Of a stretch of DNA of 15,939 bases, positions 14,313 to 15,939 are shown piece after piece; within the stretch, counting starts at the first letter, position 1, and the number at the start of each line of letters is the position of its first letter. Position numbers and translations under genes: made by a program. The DNA comes from Bacteroidales bacterium (GTDB taxonomy: Bacteria; Bacteroidota; Bacteroidia; Bacteroidales; BM520): NCBI GenBank assembly GCA_028701815.1, contig JAQVPY010000029.1:1-15939 (forward strand), written 5' to 3'. Below the pieces are notes generated by a model. It was given only the letters and a program-made list of their open reading frames with translations. It ran no database searches and had not been told where the DNA came from.

Positions 14313-15939
14313 ATGAAAAAGACGATGACTTGTTTCGAAATACGTGATACCTTCTATAAATTCTTCGAATCCAAAGGTCATGTAATAGTGCCTTCCGCTC
14401 CCATGATTAACAAATCCGATCCGGGTCTGATGTTTACCAATGCCGGCATGAATCAGTTTAAAGATATCTTTCTCGGCAACAAACCTGTCGTTTATCCGAG
14501 AGTGGCCGATTCACAGAAGTGCCTCCGTGTGTCGGGAAAACATAATGACTTGGAGGAAGTAGGACATGATACCTATCATCATACCATGTTTGAAATGCTC
14601 GGCAACTGGTCGTTCGGCGATTATTTCAAAAAGGAGGCTATAGCTTACGCATGGGAACTGTTGACGGAAGTATATAAAATTGACAGGGAACGTCTTTATG
14701 TTACCGTTTTCGGTGGCGATGCAAAGGAGAATCTTGATCCCGATATGGAAGCTAAGGGCTTTTGGCTCAATCATCTTCCGGAAGATAAGATTATCTTCGG
14801 CAACAAAAAGGACAACTTTTGGGAAATGGGAGAACAGGGACCCTGCGGCCCTTGTTCAGAGATACATATAGATTTACGCGATGACGCCGATAGACTTGCT
14901 GTCCCCGGTGATACTCTCGTCAATAAAGACAATCCGCTCGTGATCGAAATATGGAATCTCGTATTTATGCAATATAACCGTAAGGCTGACGGATCTCTTG
15001 AACTGCTTACACACAGGCATATAGATACCGGAATGGGGCTCGAACGTCTTTGTATGGTGCTCCAAAATGTTAAATCTAATTACGATACCGATGTCTTTCA
15101 GCCAATGATCAGGCATATTGCCGAGATGGCAGGTGTGAAATATGGCGAAGACGAAAAATGCGATATCGCTATCCGAGTAATAGCAGACCATATAAGAGCT
15201 ATCACTTTCGCAATAACTGACGGGCAGTTGCCGTCGAATACCGGCGCGGGATATGTCATCAGAAGAATCCTCCGTCGCGCTGTCAGATATGGTTATACAT
15301 TCTTGAATCTTAAGTCGCCGTTTCTTTTTGAACTTGTCGATGTTATTGATGAAGGAATGGGTAAGGCCTATCCTGAACTTCCAAAACAGAAGAATATATG
15401 TAAACGTGTCGTAGCTGAAGAAGAACGCTCGTTTCTTAAAACTCTCGATACGGGAATACAGAAGTTTAACATATATATGAAAAACCATGAAGCCGACAAG
15501 GTCGTCGATGGCGACTTCGCATTCGAGCTTTTTGACACCTTCGGCTTCCCGATCGACCTTACCGCTCTGATGGCATCAGAAAAAGGTAAAACCGTCGATA
15601 TGGAAAGCTTCTCCGATAATCTTCAAAAACAAAAAGAACGCTCCCGCAAAGATGCAAAACAGTCGGTTAACGACTGGCAATATACTTCCGAGAATCATAC
15701 GGAAGAACAGGAACAACACGCTACTTTCTGCGGTTACGACTATACGGAAATGGAGATTGCCATCCTTAAATATCGTGAGGTCTCAGCTAAAGGTAAGACT
15801 TTTTATCACCTTGTTTTTCCGGCGACGCCATTTTATGCCGAATGTGGAGGGCAGGTAGGGGATACCGGCGTCTTAGTCAATGAAATTGAAACAGTGGAGG
15901 TAATAAATACCATCAAAGAAAACGATTTGACCATCCATG
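14313..15939 (+). CDS. alaS: Alanyl-tRNA synthetase, N-terminal part
   Basis: AlaRS joins alanine to tRNA-Ala and edits mischarged Ser and Gly. The frame is open from the ATG at 14313 to the window end: 542 codons, about 60 percent of a usual bacterial AlaRS. Seen in order: the class II catalytic core with MINKSDPGLMFTNAGMNQFK (31-50), KCLRVSGKHNDLEEVGHDTY (69-88), MFEMLGNWSFGDYFKKEA (92-109), WEMGEQGPCGPCSEIH (170-185) and motif 3 HIDTGMGLERL (236-246). Then come the tRNA-recognition region ADHIRAITFAITDGQLPS (291-308) and the start of the middle domain with FYAECGGQVGDTG (507-519). The HxxxH editing site lies beyond the window. An ATG at 14325 (MTCFEIRD) fits family N-termini slightly better and cannot be excluded. 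It is divergent from merR. Confidence 0.97.
   Translation, partial: MKKTMTCFEIRDTFYKFFESKGHVIVPSAPMINKSDPGLMFTNAGMNQFKDIFLGNKPVVYPRVADSQKCLRVSGKHNDLEEVGHDTYHHTMFEMLGNWSFGDYFKKEAIAYAWELLTEVYKIDRERLYVTVFGGDAKENLDPDMEAKGFWLNHLPEDKIIFGNKKDNFWEMGEQGPCGPCSEIHIDLRDDADRLAVPGDTLVNKDNPLVIEIWNLVFMQYNRKADGSLELLTHRHIDTGMGLERLCMVLQNVKSNYDTDVFQPMIRHIAEMAGVKYGEDEKCDIAIRVIADHIRAITFAITDGQLPSNTGAGYVIRRILRRAVRYGYTFLNLKSPFLFELVDVIDEGMGKAYPELPKQKNICKRVVAEEERSFLKTLDTGIQKFNIYMKNHEADKVVDGDFAFELFDTFGFPIDLTALMASEKGKTVDMESFSDNLQKQKERSRKDAKQSVNDWQYTSENHTEEQEQHATFCGYDYTEMEIAILKYREVSAKGKTFYHLVFPATPFYAECGGQVGDTGVLVNEIETVEVINTIKENDLTIH

Noticed and set aside
14874..15488. Minus-strand open frame of 204 codons inside alaS
   Set aside because: It is fully antisense to the conserved AlaRS core, which is unbroken from 14313 to the window end; no start context or family pattern.

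Overview
The window looks like core chromosome of a member of the Bacteroidota, most likely order Bacteroidales. The evidence is: promoters of the Bacteroidota type (TTTG, about 20 bp, TAnnTTTG) ahead of most transcription units; almost no Shine-Dalgarno sequences; a long SecA of 1100 residues with extra segments; families typical of this phylum (a small acidic DUF2795 protein, a DUF4292 lipoprotein, a TlpA-like protein with an N-terminal beta domain); and strong similarity of AlaRS, PyrE, Frr and SecA to Bacteroides-type sequences as I remember them. I see no mobile elements, CRISPR arrays, tRNA or rRNA genes, and no clear sign of horizontal transfer.

Layout. (1) Positions 1-2117: the 3' end of rsmD (+) converges, with overlapping ends, on a minus-strand pair, coaD followed by a secreted thioredoxin-fold protein that has lost its nucleophilic cysteine. 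(2) 2118-3275: divergent promoters, then pyrE and an SRPBCC-domain gene (+). (3) 3276-8246: a well-formed promoter and a structured leader, then DUF2795, secA, pyrH and frr in one direction with gaps of 2-20 nt. (4) 8247-14225: a tightly packed minus-strand operon that reads merR, flippase, dut, TPR lipoprotein, DUF4292 lipoprotein, EnvC-like LytM protein, with overlaps or gaps of at most 18 nt. Its last stop codon abuts the frr stop codon. (5) 14226-15939: a short divergent promoter region and the first 542 codons of alaS, which runs off the window.

How the genes fit together. pyrE makes OMP, the precursor of UMP, and pyrH phosphorylates UMP to UDP; dut makes dUMP and removes dUTP. frr, alaS and rsmD serve translation, and secA serves export. 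The minus-strand operon is mainly about the envelope: a 14-TM lipid-linked-sugar flippase, two predicted outer-membrane lipoproteins and a probably non-catalytic amidase activator.

No obviously new defence or mobile system is present. The points most worth a second look are: a perfect dyad centred in the 20-bp spacer of the alaS promoter, which itself interleaves with the divergent merR promoter (a classic MerR-operator geometry); the DUF2795-secA coupling with two dyads in its leader; the hairpin built from the abutting 3' ends of frr and the envC-like gene; and the envelope operon with its dead LytM domain and a LolB-like lipoprotein candidate.
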